Notes: generated by a model not told the origin, from the sequence alone. A stretch of 64,000 nt of DNA from Streptomyces sp. S.PB5 (GCF_030403745.1 NZ_JAQMWP010000004.1:62001-126000), one strand, 5' to 3'. Numbered from the stretch's first letter, positions 9,125 to 18,796 are shown. A program made the numbers and translations.

Positions 9125-12100
9125 GGACGGCTCCAGAGGTGCTCGAACTGGGTGAAGGCGAGCTGGGTGTCGAAGTTCTCGATGTTGTCGCTGACGTTGA
9201 GGATCAGGCAGCTGTCCTTGCCGCCGTTCCGTGGTCCGCGCAGTCCCCGACCGATCATCTGCTGGTACACGTTGGTGCTGTAGACCGGCCGGGCCACGAC
9301 CACGGCACGAGTGGCCGGCGCGTCGAATCCCTGGGTGAGCACACCGTAGTTGGTGAGCACACGAATGCGTCCGTTTCGGAACTTCTCGATGCGAGTACGG
9401 CGATCCTGCGCACTGGTCGTCGAGTCCACCGCGGCCGACGGGACCCCTCGGTCGTTGAGCATGGCTGCCAGGTACTTGGCGTGGTCGACGGAGGTGGCGA
9501 ACAGCAACGTCGGCCAGTCGTCCGGCAGCTCGGCCACCGAGTCCACGATCCGTCGGCTGCGCGCGTGGTCGTCGGCGAGTCGCTGCTCAGCGGCGCGGGA
9601 GAGCATCGCCATGCGGTCGGCGTGTGTCTTCTCGTCCCGGGTCAGTTCGATCCGTCCCCCTTCCAGGGTGCGGTGCTCGACCTGGGCGAGCATGCCCCAG
9701 TCCTGGAGGTCGCGGTACGGATCGCCGGACGGGAAGACCCCCTGGTCGAGCCGCCGGTTGCCGAAGCGATTGACCAGACGGCGGGTCTCGTCCTCGTTGG
9801 TGTTGCGGAACGGGGTGGCGGTCAGCCCGAGCAGGTGACGGCCGGTCTCGTACTGGGTGAGCCCCAACCGGCCCAGGATCTCGGTGTACCGCTTGGAGAT
9901 CGCCGTGTGCGCCTCGTCCACGATCACCAGAGCCGACTGCCGTAGCCACGCGTACTGCTCGATGCCCAGGCAGCGCTCCAGCTTGGCGTCGGTGGCGACC
10001 ACGAGGTGGGGATGGTCGACGACGTCACCGACCTCGTTGCTGCTCCAGAGCCTGCTGATGGCCAGGGGGCGCTCCGCACCGACCTTGCTCCAGACGAACT
10101 TCCAGCTCTGCACGGCCTGTTCGCACAGCTCCTCGGTCTGCGCGATCCACAGCACCGGACCCTTGAGATCGCCGACCCGCTTGACCCAGCGGATCACGGC
10201 CTCGGCGGTGACCCGGGTCTTGCCGGCGCCGGTGGGCAGGGACAGCATGCCGCGCTGAGGGGCCAGCCGGTCGAGCATGGTGGAGATGTTCCGGACCAGG
10301 TCCTCCTGGTAGTCGTGGAGGCTCGGGAAGTCCCGAGGCCCCTCGACGGTCTCGAAGGGAGGTGGGGACGGAGTCCTCGAACCGGCGAACGCGACGGGCA
10401 GCCTCAGGTCCGACACGAAGGCGATGGCGGCCGACGAACCCCCGTACGCCACAGGCGCGTTGGGGAAGCGGGCCTGGATGTCCCGGGCGTGCTGCTGAAG
10501 CACACCGTCGCCGTGCGCGTTGAACGCCATCTGGGCGATCCGACGACCGGACGGCTCCACACCGTCGGTCGCCTGCAGCTCGGCCTCCATCAGCCCCTCC
10601 GGGAGCCCGGCCCGGAGAGCGTCCGCCCCGATCAGCAGCTCGACCTTGGCCACCACGTCGTCCGCCTTGCGTACCGCCGCCTGTGCCGCCTTGAGCTCGC
10701 TGTCGCGGGCCATGCGATCCTGGTGCTCCAGCACCGCGCGGCAGCCGGCCGCGCCCAGGCCGAGGCCGAGCTCACGGTCGATCAGCCGCAGCATCGGCTC
10801 CGCCTCCAGAGGCACACGGACCTTGACCGTGCTGTCCTGTCGCACGGCGTCCAGGGGAGAGGCGTGCGTGCCGTTGGGCGTACGGGTGACCTCCTCCAGC
10901 TCGGTGCACCGCTGCACCGTGCTGTTCCGGTTGCCGCTGTTGAGGCGCTGCCGCAGAGCGGGGAACAGCTCGACCAGCGGTACGGGGTCGCCTTCCGGGA
11001 CCTCGCGGGTCTCCTTGCTGATCACGTCGGAGTAGCGGAGCATCCCCCACTTCTCGACCATCAGCTCGGCGTCCTCGACGGTCGGCACGAGCAGCGCCGG
11101 GAGGTGCTCGGCTCGGAGCGCCCGATACTCGGCGGCGCCGACGGCGAGGGTGATCTCGTCGTCGGGACGGGTGCCCCACGTGTCGCCGATCCGGCAGCGT
11201 GTGAGCGAGTCCTCGGGGAAGTCCGCGCCGAAGCGCGTCAGCATCACATAGGTGGCGCCGACGAAGGAGTCGTCCTCGCTGTGGGACACCTCGTCGAGGA
11301 GGGCGTCCCAGCGGTCTGCGGGAACCTCGTCGACGGTGGTCGGGAGCCGTAGCTTGCGGGCCTTCTCGGGTGAGATGTCGGCGACGGGCAACACATCGCG
11401 GTAGGCGGTGAGTTGGGGGCCAACGGCTTCCTTGAGCGGCTTGATCCCCTGGGAGGTGGAGACCGTGCCGTGCTTCTTGAGCATCCAGCGGATCGGTGAG
11501 ATCACCGCCTGCCGGGTGCTCGTCTGCGCGCCGACCTGGAGCGTCCAGTTGTCCACCACGGCGTCGTCGGGCAGCGCCTGCAGGAAGGCCGCACGGGACT
11601 TCTCGGACAGCGAGCGGAAGATGTGGAGGGGACCGCCGATCGCAGCGCCCTCGAACTTCGTCCGATTCAACGAGGGACGCGGTGTGTCGGCGGCCAGACT
11701 GCGCAGGTAGGCGGCGTGAACCGCTTCGCGGTACTCCTCGAACCACTCCTCGTCCGCCTCGGGCCGCACGCCGCTGACCGGTCGTTCCCGTAGACCGACC
11801 TGGGCGAAGAAGGACACGTCGTCCGAGTGGAACCCCATGTCGACGGCGACGCTCGGGTCCCGCTCGGCGTTCACCACAGGGCCCGGCAGCATACAGTCCT
11901 CGATCGGCCGGAACCGTCCACCGGCCGTGCGGACACGGAGCGTCGAGCGAGGGGTGGGGACCCGGTCCAGCACCCGCTGGGCAAGGCGACGGACACCCGC
12001 CTGGCGGAACAACTCCCAGAACCGCTCCCAGTCCGACGGGGCGTAGTGGTCGAACCCCTGGTCGAGCACACTGACGAACCGACCCTCGGCGTGGGCCTCC

Positions 12101-13890
12101 TGGATGCCGAGGAGGTTGAGTGCGTGGGCCACCGAGGGGTCCTCGGCGAGTTCGTCGACCACATACACGGTGGACTCGCGCAGGCCGCCCTGTTCGACGC
12201 GGCGGAACACCTTGCCGGGCACCGGGGGGACGAGTCCGTGTTCCTCGGTGAGCACAATGTGGGCCTTGCGGGCCTGCTCGGCGAGGGGGGAACCGACATC
12301 GATCATGTCCGCCAGGATGCGGACGGCCGCTTTCGACGCCTCGACGGTGCCGCTCTCGACCAGGGCCTCCAGCCACTCGCGGACATCGGCTCGCTCGTGC
12401 CCGGCCGCTTCCAGGACGTGGACGACCTTTCCGGAGCGCAGCGTGTCGACCTCGACGCTCGGGTGCAACCAGTTCGAGGGACGGCCAGGGCACTCGTGCC
12501 ACATCCGCAGCCAACGGAGCAGACTCTTCAGGTCTTTGTCAGGGCGCGGGTGGACCCGCAGCTCGGTCGGGGCGCGCAGGACACCGTCCTGGTCGGGCAG
12601 CGACGGCCCGGTTGCGGCGCGGCTCCAGATCTCCCGGGTCAGGAAGTCGTCGGCCCAGCTGATGGACTCCTTCGCACGGCCAGGCAGCAGCGGGAGGTAG
12701 GCGCCGGGATCCTCGGCGGGGGCCAGGGCGGGCAACGAGTCGACCACCAGCTGCGCCGCCACCCGGATCATCTCCTGGTTGAACGGAGAGGAGTCGAGGA
12801 GGTTCTGGCGGTCCTCGTTCGTCTTCCACGCGCCGTTGAGGACGCCACTCAGGGACATCTCGTACTTGGTGGGGAAGAAGGACCAGAACTTGCCGCGTCC
12901 ACGCGCTCGCGAGCTTGAGCTGACGTACAGACCGCTGTCGGGATCCTTCTCCAAGGTAGGGACAGCCCAGGCGAGATCGAGCGAAAGCCGGTCGTGCAGT
13001 TCGCCGGCGTCCGCGCGGGCCGCCGGGCCGGGCTCGTGGGTGGTGGTGAACACGCGCCACCGATCGGTCGCGGTGGCCTTGCCGGTTCGCTCCTCGACCA
13101 CGGTGTGCAGGTCGCCGCTCCGCTGGGCGGTGAGCACCCGGCGGGCCAGGGGACGGGGCCGGCGATCCTCCAGCACGACCTTCGCGACGTGCGGCGAGAA
13201 GAGCTGGAAGCCGACCGGGAACTCCTCACGGGGCTCGCCGTGGTCCTTGCCGCGGCCGCCGTGCATGTCCTTGCCCAGCCGGATGTCGGCCTTCGGCAGC
13301 AGGGGGAGGCGGACGACCGTCGTCGCCCAAGTCAGCAGTTCGTTCAGGACGGGGTCGGCCGCGCGCTCCGTCGCCTCGTCCAGGGGGCGGGCCATGCGCA
13401 GGACGGGTGCGTCGAACGCGGGCCCGTACCGCTCCGTGACACCGGGGACGGCACTGATCTGCGCGTACGACCAGGCGCGGTCGAATCCGAAGCTTCCGGT
13501 GCGGCTGAAGAATTCCGGTGCGTCGGTCACCACGAGAACAGATTTCACGCCGACACCGAATCGACCGATCTGACCTCCGCGCTTCTTCGACATGCTCATC
13601 CGAAGGATGGTCTCGGCGCCCCCCGGCGTGACCGGAGTTCCTTCGTTCGCGCAGTAGAGATGCGACTCCGTGAGGACCACGTGAACTCGACCGCCTGGCT
13701 CATCAGCGATTTCGTCCGCTGCGTTCTGGACGAGTTCGAAAAGCTGCCGATCGCCATATCCGCCCTGCGTGATACGTCGCTCGCCATTGGCGTGTTCGGC
13801 CACGAGTCCAGGGTCAACGGCGTAGGTCTGCAGGACGCGGGAGGATTGTTCGAGAACAGTTTGGATCACCGGAGAGGACGAAGACGACAC
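9121..13890 (-). CDS. Sacsin-type GHKL ATPase fused to SF2 DEAH helicase
   Basis: About 1589 residues from GTG 13890, chosen for an AGGAG ten bases upstream; upstream in-frame starts add unlikely sequence. The N-terminal 250 residues are a sacsin-like GHKL ATPase: N-box LFELVQNAADEI (51-61), CANEGTPVT, and G2 GRFGVGVKSV (110-118). A long middle region of about 900 residues is unassigned. The C-terminus is an SF2 helicase: Walker A LPTGAGKTRVT near 1220, VDEAHTAISKR near 1322, LTATPFRNT, and QMIGRGLRGPRNGGKD. It heads a chain of four overlapping genes. Sacsin-like ATPase plus helicase fusions occur in several defence islands. A DrmE- or DrmD-like role as accessory NTPase is a guess. Confidence 0.88.
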   Translation of the reverse strand: MSSSSSPVIQTVLEQSSRVLQTYAVDPGLVAEHANGERRITQGGYGDRQLFELVQNAADEIADEPGGRVHVVLTESHLYCANEGTPVTPGGAETILRMSMSKKRGGQIGRFGVGVKSVLVVTDAPEFFSRTGSFGFDRAWSYAQISAVPGVTERYGPAFDAPVLRMARPLDEATERAADPVLNELLTWATTVVRLPLLPKADIRLGKDMHGGRGKDHGEPREEFPVGFQLFSPHVAKVVLEDRRPRPLARRVLTAQRSGDLHTVVEERTGKATATDRWRVFTTTHEPGPAARADAGELHDRLSLDLAWAVPTLEKDPDSGLYVSSSSRARGRGKFWSFFPTKYEMSLSGVLNGAWKTNEDRQNLLDSSPFNQEMIRVAAQLVVDSLPALAPAEDPGAYLPLLPGRAKESISWADDFLTREIWSRAATGPSLPDQDGVLRAPTELRVHPRPDKDLKSLLRWLRMWHECPGRPSNWLHPSVEVDTLRSGKVVHVLEAAGHERADVREWLEALVESGTVEASKAAVRILADMIDVGSPLAEQARKAHIVLTEEHGLVPPVPGKVFRRVEQGGLRESTVYVVDELAEDPSVAHALNLLGIQEAHAEGRFVSVLDQGFDHYAPSDWERFWELFRQAGVRRLAQRVLDRVPTPRSTLRVRTAGGRFRPIEDCMLPGPVVNAERDPSVAVDMGFHSDDVSFFAQVGLRERPVSGVRPEADEEWFEEYREAVHAAYLRSLAADTPRPSLNRTKFEGAAIGGPLHIFRSLSEKSRAAFLQALPDDAVVDNWTLQVGAQTSTRQAVISPIRWMLKKHGTVSTSQGIKPLKEAVGPQLTAYRDVLPVADISPEKARKLRLPTTVDEVPADRWDALLDEVSHSEDDSFVGATYVMLTRFGADFPEDSLTRCRIGDTWGTRPDDEITLAVGAAEYRALRAEHLPALLVPTVEDAELMVEKWGMLRYSDVISKETREVPEGDPVPLVELFPALRQRLNSGNRNSTVQRCTELEEVTRTPNGTHASPLDAVRQDSTVKVRVPLEAEPMLRLIDRELGLGLGAAGCRAVLEHQDRMARDSELKAAQAAVRKADDVVAKVELLIGADALRAGLPEGLMEAELQATDGVEPSGRRIAQMAFNAHGDGVLQQHARDIQARFPNAPVAYGGSSAAIAFVSDLRLPVAFAGSRTPSPPPFETVEGPRDFPSLHDYQEDLVRNISTMLDRLAPQRGMLSLPTGAGKTRVTAEAVIRWVKRVGDLKGPVLWIAQTEELCEQAVQSWKFVWSKVGAERPLAISRLWSSNEVGDVVDHPHLVVATDAKLERCLGIEQYAWLRQSALVIVDEAHTAISKRYTEILGRLGLTQYETGRHLLGLTATPFRNTNEDETRRLVNRFGNRRLDQGVFPSGDPYRDLQDWGMLAQVEHRTLEGGRIELTRDEKTHADRMAMLSRAAEQRLADDHARSRRIVDSVAELPDDWPTLLFATSVDHAKYLAAMLNDRGVPSAAVDSTTSAQDRRTRIEKFRNGRIRVLTNYGVLTQGFDAPATRAVVVARPVYSTNVYQQMIGRGLRGPRNGGKDSCLILNVSDNIENFDTQLAFTQFEHLWSRP

Positions 13891-14008
13891 TGCTTCTGCG
13901 CTCCTGGGTTGTCGAGGTTCGACGAAATCGTGAGTGGCGGGCCGGCCGCCGGCTTCGTACAACCGGCCCGCACTTGTGAGACCTGGATCCGTGGCGTGAC
14001 TTGGCTGG

Positions 14009-14215
14009 TCAGGTCGTGGTGGAGGCGTCGTCCGGCAGATCCTGGACAACCTTGGCCAAGTCAGGGAACCCCTCCGTGAAGGCCTCTTCTGACAGGTTGT
14101 ATCCGTAGAGAATCTTCACGATCTCGACCTTGCTCTTGGCCGTGTGAATTTCCAGGTAGAACGAACTCAAGTCCCGAGACGAGTGCAGGAGATCGCTGTG
14201 ACAGTTCTCGTCCAT
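14009..14215 (-). CDS. Small AT-rich ORF at head of the DISARM-like operon
   Basis: 68 residues from ATG 14215 (or 72 from GTG 14227, which abuts an AGGGG; that purine run sits about 11 bases before the ATG, so the ATG is favoured). The sequence looks protein-like rather than a shadow frame: SFYLEIHTAKSKVEIVKILY, then an acidic tail DLAKVVQDLPDD. No family was recognised. Base composition is clearly lower in GC than the flanking genes. It lies about 120 bp before the large sacsin-helicase gene, downstream of a candidate minus-strand promoter, so it may be the first gene of that operon. It could be a regulator, an immunity-type partner, or a spurious frame. Confidence 0.42.
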   Translation of the reverse strand: MDENCHSDLLHSSRDLSSFYLEIHTAKSKVEIVKILYGYNLSEEAFTEGFPDLAKVVQDLPDDASTTT

Positions 14216-14329
14216 GAAGTGGTCCACCCCTGTTCGATATGCCCTGATCGCACAGGGGTTTCAGGTGCACGTGCCCCCGTGAAAAATTAGAAGTAATTGT
14301 TCGTGGCTGAGCTGATTTTTCCGGAAATC

Positions 14330-14360
14330 ACGCTACCGGGTGACTCTGTTCGAGTGTCAA
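14330..14360 (-). promoter_or_regulatory. Candidate promoter for the DISARM-like operon
   Basis: Read on the minus strand there is a perfect TTGACA (14360-14355), a 19-bp spacer and TAGCGT (14335-14330). The spacer is slightly long, but both hexamers fit Streptomyces sigma-HrdB promoters. It lies about 115 bp before the small ORF and 440 bp before the sacsin-helicase gene. Confidence 0.45.
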
Positions 14361-14660
14361 TGATTTTTGGGGAATTGTTTCTGCGCAGGGTCCGGGGCTG
14401 AATTTGGACGCACTTCACCCTCGGCCGCCCGCCTTCCCCGATTTCGAGGTCGCGAGCGAGATGAGACACGCCATCGTCACCGAAGTTAGCGGTAGTCACT
14501 CTGACGCGCAAGTCGAACTCCCGTCCCTATTAAGGGAGTTGGCCGTTCCGCTTGTCGAGACTCGTCGGGGGCGAGGTGTAGTGGTGCGAGATGGGTGATT
14601 TAGGGCAAGTCGGGCAAGAGTTCAAGGCGTTCGAGTCCGTCCAGCCCGATCAACTTTTGG

Positions 14661-14690
14661 TTGACGCGCCAGAGTCTGTCAAATTAGCCT
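14661..14690 (+). promoter_or_regulatory. Candidate promoter for the XRE-GHKL operon
   Basis: TTGACG (14661-14666), an 18-bp spacer and TAGCCT (14685-14690) fit the HrdB-type consensus. Transcription would start near 14697, about 48 bp before the GTG of the XRE-GHKL gene. Confidence 0.5.
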
Positions 14691-14744
14691 CATGGTGTGC
14701 GGCACAAGCTCCGCATGTGACTCCAAGGGAAGAACGGGTGGCGC

Positions 14745-16913
14745 GTGGAGACAGGCGAGGAGTTCGGGCCCTGGCTGTCCCGGCAGCTCAAGCTGGCGGG
14801 GAAGACACAGGCTGAACTTGCCGAGGAGCTCGGTCTGACGCGGGCGGCCGTCTCCGCGTGGATCACCGGAAGGTCGACGCCTCGCCCGACCGTCATGGTC
14901 GATATCGCCAAGGCTCTCGGCACGGACCTCGGCACGGTGCACACCCGCACCACCGACACCCAGGCCGGCCTCCCGCTCTTCTGGCACCACCGACGTGGCT
15001 ACCCCGACGGCGGTCGCGACCTGGGTAATGCCGCCGCCTTCGCCTTCGACGCCGACGTACAGGTGCTCGCCCGCGAGACCTGCCAGAACAGCCTCGACGA
15101 GCGGCTGGACAACGGCCGCCCGGTCCGGGTCTGCTACACCCTGCACGAGCTGACCGGCGATGCCCTGAAGGATTTCCGCAAGGCGATCCTCTGGGAGGAT
15201 CTTCTCCCGCACTACTCCGCTGTCTCAGAGACGGCGGGCAACCAGAAGGTCGGGCGAGTCGTGGACGCCGGGGTGCGTGACATGCTTGCAAGGGACCGTC
15301 TGGTTCTTCTGCGGGTCGACGACTACAACGCTTCGGGACTCACCGGCGACGACTATGCGGACGGCAAGTTCGCCGCCGTGGTCAGGCGGCAACTGGAAAG
15401 CCTCAAGTCGGGTCACAGCGCGGGTGGTTCGTACGGCCTGGGCAAGGCGACCCTGTGGGCCACCAGCGCCCTCGGGCTCGTGCTGATCAACTCCACCCTG
15501 TCCGAGCCGCATGAGGGGCGACAAGAGCGTCGACTCATCGGCCGTCTGGAGCTCCCGTGGCGGGAGATCGACGGCCAGGCCTTCGCGGGCCCCGCTTGGT
15601 TCGGTCGCCCCGATCCCGACTCACCGGGCGCTGAAGTCGCCCGCTCCTGGTGGGCGGACGAGGAGACGGTGGCCCGTCTGCGCTTGACACGGGAGAAGGA
15701 CGAACCCGGTACCTCGTTCCTCATCGTCGGCGCGCACGACGTGGCCAGCCTCGACGAGAAGGCATCCGATGCGGATGACGAACCCATGGACTCCGAAGAA
15801 GAAGGTGACGAGGACACCCGGGACATCCGCAGGATGCACCGGCGTCTGGTCGAGGCTCTGGGGCGTGACTTCTGGGCTGCGATGACAGGGGGAGGCGGAA
15901 GGCCGCCTCGCCTGGAGATCTATGTCCGTGCCATGCGCAACGACGACGAAGTGGTCGTGCCGGAAGTGCGGGTGGACCCATCGGTTGAGCAGCCCTCCCG
16001 GACTCGCGCCCTGCGGGCGTACTACGACGGCGCCACGGTGGAGCGGCTCACCGAGGCCGGGCAGGTGGCGGCGCGAAGCGTGCCGTTGAAGGTGCCTCTG
16101 CTCGGAGGTGCCCGAGGGAATCTCGGGACGCATGAAGCGGTCCTGTTGGTCACCGAGGCTCTCACCGATGCCGATCAGAAGAAGGACGGCCCGAGGAACC
16201 GGGTGCACTCGCTGCGAGGCAACCGCATGACCGTCAAGAGAGCCGGAGTCCCCAACCTGCCGCTCGGTACCAACCCGTTTCAGGCTGTTCTCCTGGTGGG
16301 GGAGGCTGTAGGGGAGTCGGCCCCCTTCGCGCAGGAAGCCGAGGAGTTCCTGCGCGCCGCGGAACCGCCCGAGCACGACCGTTGGGGACAGACGGAGGAG
16401 CTGACCCTGCGTTGGTCGCCGTCCGCGTATCGGCGGATCAGCGCCCTCACCTATGAGGTGAACAAGGCGGTCAGGGATCTTGTCGCGCGGCAGCCGAAAC
16501 GTGGCGGCCGAGAAGGCGGTGAAGCCCTGCGCAAGGCGTTGACAGTGAAGAAGAAGCCCAGAGCCAAGGTGCCCACCGGGCCGGTCGTTCCGGAGCTGAC
16601 CGACCTCCACGCGACGATCGGAGACGACGGGGAGTGGCGGATCGACACCGAGGTGAGCATTCCGCGCGGCGGCGACGAGATCGTTCCGATGGTGCCGGTC
16701 GCGGAGGTGGACGTGCGGTCCGGAGGCCGGCCGCGGCTGAAGTGGGCGGAGCTCGTGGCGATCGAGGGGTGCGAGGTGGACGGAACGGTCCTGCGCTTCA
16801 CCCCCGGTGCCCGACGGGCGAAGTTCCGAGGGGCCACCGACGTCACCAGCCATCCGGTCAGAACCATGTTCACGCGCCTCGTCGTCGAGCTCCGCGCCGG
16901 CAAGGGGGAGTGA
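14745..16913 (+). CDS. XRE helix-turn-helix fused to GHKL-type ATPase
   Basis: 722 residues. Residues about 14-65 are a Cro/C1-type helix-turn-helix (TQAELAEELGLTRAAVSAWI). This is followed by a GHKL-like ATPase: N-box ARETCQNSLDE (109-119), G1-like LRVDDYNASGLTG (189-201), and G2-like GGSYGLGKATLWATS (227-241). An acidic linker (DADDEPMDSEEEGDEDTRD) and a C-terminal half of unknown fold follow. It starts with GTG and is first of a three-gene operon. The HTH could make it autoregulatory or target the ATPase to DNA. I know no named family with this architecture; it is most likely an NTPase component of a defence system. Confidence 0.8.
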   Translation: METGEEFGPWLSRQLKLAGKTQAELAEELGLTRAAVSAWITGRSTPRPTVMVDIAKALGTDLGTVHTRTTDTQAGLPLFWHHRRGYPDGGRDLGNAAAFAFDADVQVLARETCQNSLDERLDNGRPVRVCYTLHELTGDALKDFRKAILWEDLLPHYSAVSETAGNQKVGRVVDAGVRDMLARDRLVLLRVDDYNASGLTGDDYADGKFAAVVRRQLESLKSGHSAGGSYGLGKATLWATSALGLVLINSTLSEPHEGRQERRLIGRLELPWREIDGQAFAGPAWFGRPDPDSPGAEVARSWWADEETVARLRLTREKDEPGTSFLIVGAHDVASLDEKASDADDEPMDSEEEGDEDTRDIRRMHRRLVEALGRDFWAAMTGGGGRPPRLEIYVRAMRNDDEVVVPEVRVDPSVEQPSRTRALRAYYDGATVERLTEAGQVAARSVPLKVPLLGGARGNLGTHEAVLLVTEALTDADQKKDGPRNRVHSLRGNRMTVKRAGVPNLPLGTNPFQAVLLVGEAVGESAPFAQEAEEFLRAAEPPEHDRWGQTEELTLRWSPSAYRRISALTYEVNKAVRDLVARQPKRGGREGGEALRKALTVKKKPRAKVPTGPVVPELTDLHATIGDDGEWRIDTEVSIPRGGDEIVPMVPVAEVDVRSGGRPRLKWAELVAIEGCEVDGTVLRFTPGARRAKFRGATDVTSHPVRTMFTRLVVELRAGKGE

Positions 16914-16916
16914 CAC

Positions 16917-17915
16917 GTGAGGAAGTTCTATCCGTACAAGAGGCTCAGCCGACCGATCACGCTCAGGGTGGCCTTGGTCGCCCTCAACCTTCCCGACGGC
17001 ACCCGTGATTCGCTGGAGACCAGCGCCTACTCGACCCAGCAGCAGGCGGTCGCATTGGGCATCGCGGGCCACACCGACTGGGTGAGCGCCACCATCGGCC
17101 TCTCGGCGACACTCCCGCCCGGGGCCAACGCACCGGACGTTGCCTGGTCCGACCTACGCGTCCTCGCCGTGCTCACGGACGGCGAGACCAACGTGCGTAC
17201 GTCGGTGGACCTTGCGCGTGATACGGAGGACGGCCTTGACTGGTCCGGCTCCCTCAAGGTGCTTCGTGACGATCACGCAGGTAGGGCTTCCCTCACTGTC
17301 CAGGCCGTGGGGACGGTGGAAGGCGTACCAGGACGGTCGATCGCCGAGACTGACCGGAGCTGGACCGTCGACACGGTTTCGGACGAACCGGTCGACGGAC
17401 TCCGACTGGACGTCCAGAGGGCCTCGTTCACGAAGAGTGCTCGACAGATGTTGCGGGCCTGCTCCGACGTCCCTTGGGTCGTGGACGTCTCGGCCAGGGT
17501 CCCCACCGTCTTCGTGAACACCGACGTCGAGGGAGTCATGGGGCTGCTGGACAGCAACGGCTCGGGTGTCGACAGCAAGGTGCGCGATCTGCTCGTCACT
17601 CAGATGGCCACCGATGTCTGGACCGCGGTGTTCCATGGTGCCATCGGTGATCTGGAGGTGGAGCCCGGCGGCGGCCCGATCTTCCCGACCGACTGGCAGG
17701 GAGAGGTGCTGCGGGAGATGCTCCCGGACGTTATCCCCGGAGTACATGTCGAGGAAGCCTTGCGACAGGTGCATCGTCGCCGCACCGGCGAGTCGGGCTG
17801 GGCGGAGCTTCAGACTCGTATCCACTACGCGGCGGCCCGCCGTGCCGATGCCAGCAGGGCACTCGCCTACGCCATTCGCAGTCTCGAACAGATGAACCGA
17901 GAGAGTGAGACGTGA
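16917..17915 (+). CDS. Unknown protein, second gene of XRE-GHKL operon
   Basis: 332 residues, family not recognised. It begins with GTG three bases after the upstream stop, with AAGGGGGAG as ribosome-binding site, and overlaps the next gene by 4 bp, so it belongs to the operon. The first 150 residues look beta-rich, with alternating hydrophobic strands and the pattern DLRVLAVLTDGETNVRTSVD. The C-terminal 100 residues are helical (MATDVWTAVFHGAIGDLEVE). No signal peptide, membrane segment or obvious nuclease motif was found. The order suggests a structural or binding subunit working with the GHKL ATPase; this is inference. Confidence 0.75.
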   Translation: MRKFYPYKRLSRPITLRVALVALNLPDGTRDSLETSAYSTQQQAVALGIAGHTDWVSATIGLSATLPPGANAPDVAWSDLRVLAVLTDGETNVRTSVDLARDTEDGLDWSGSLKVLRDDHAGRASLTVQAVGTVEGVPGRSIAETDRSWTVDTVSDEPVDGLRLDVQRASFTKSARQMLRACSDVPWVVDVSARVPTVFVNTDVEGVMGLLDSNGSGVDSKVRDLLVTQMATDVWTAVFHGAIGDLEVEPGGGPIFPTDWQGEVLREMLPDVIPGVHVEEALRQVHRRRTGESGWAELQTRIHYAAARRADASRALAYAIRSLEQMNRESET

Positions 17916-18796
17916 TCTCCGCACCGAACCACGTACCGGGACGGCTGGCGCTGCTCGCCACCTCGGATGCCGACACGTTCCTCACGGAGGAGCTGCTCAG
18001 AGCGGAAGAGGTGCACGAGGGGATCGACCTCGCCAAGGTCGTCGAGCCGCTTCCCGAGGAGGACGCCAGGTGGTTGGTCGAACCGGTCCGGAGCCTGGTG
18101 GAAGACGCCATGTTCGAGTTCCGGGAGGACCGCACCCGAGCCGACGCGTGGCTTGCGCCGCGGCTCCATGCCACGTTGCGCCTGACGCGGCGAGAGGCGG
18201 CAGACAAGCGTCTGTGGAACCACATCGCCTTGGCGGTGGCTCCCGACTATGTCGCTTGGCGTCATCCACCGAAGCCGCCGAAAACGGGCGGACCGGCGCG
18301 CATCGCTGCGGAGCGCTTCCGAGGTCCCGCGGACAGGCAGTGCTTTTCCCGTCTGTGGTGGGCGGCCGAGCTCTTCCGTAACGGACCGGACTACGGACCG
18401 GTCGAGGTTGCCTGCGGGAACCAGGAGCTCATCCACACCATTCTGCGGATGGACCTGATCGACCACCGCCCCACCGCTCAGGCAATGGTCCAACTCGTTA
18501 AGCGCGGACTGATCTCCACAACACGTGAGGCTGTCGGCCTCAGCATCGCGATCAACGCGGCTGGAGCGACTCTGATCTACGACGTCCTCGCCCAGGACGA
18601 GCCCAGGGATCCTTCTCGTCTGCGGGACTGGATCGCGATCGCCGAGCAGGGATCGGCGCCGCCCGTTGGACGCCACGGACTTCCCGAGGGCCCCGACGAG
18701 GATCCCGTCCCGGAAGATTCCGTAACCGCGATCACTGACTACTTCGCCGAGCTGTTCGAGACTGCGCCAGTCAGGGGCAAGAAGGCTGCGGACTGA
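17912..18796 (+). CDS. Unknown helical protein (possibly DUF6339), third gene of operon
   Basis: 294 residues, starting GTG in a GTGA overlap with the preceding stop. It is helix-rich, with the segment DKRLWNHIALAVAPDYVAWR near residue 90-110 and RFRGPADRQCFSRLWWAAEL near 130-150. From memory these resemble proteins annotated DUF6339, often found beside Z1 and cytosine methyltransferase genes, but I cannot check that. It ends in a charged tail, and no catalytic motif is obvious. The stop lies 21 bp from the stop of the convergent methyltransferase operon, so blocks B and C are back to back. Confidence 0.75.
   Translation: MISAPNHVPGRLALLATSDADTFLTEELLRAEEVHEGIDLAKVVEPLPEEDARWLVEPVRSLVEDAMFEFREDRTRADAWLAPRLHATLRLTRREAADKRLWNHIALAVAPDYVAWRHPPKPPKTGGPARIAAERFRGPADRQCFSRLWWAAELFRNGPDYGPVEVACGNQELIHTILRMDLIDHRPTAQAMVQLVKRGLISTTREAVGLSIAINAAGATLIYDVLAQDEPRDPSRLRDWIAIAEQGSAPPVGRHGLPEGPDEDPVPEDSVTAITDYFAELFETAPVRGKKAAD

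Larger units (their letters stand above)
14228..14744. other. AT-rich divergent promoter region between defence operons
   Basis: About 517 bp between the two divergent defence operons. It is noticeably AT-rich for this genome (for example GAAAAATTAGAAGTAATTG near 14281). It holds candidate promoters for both directions and no convincing gene; short frames here lack ribosome-binding sites and coding character. Confidence 0.6.

Noticed and set aside
13891..14049. N-terminal extension of the sacsin-helicase
   Set aside because: Pro/Arg-rich and unlike the family; GTG 13890 has a good AGGAG.
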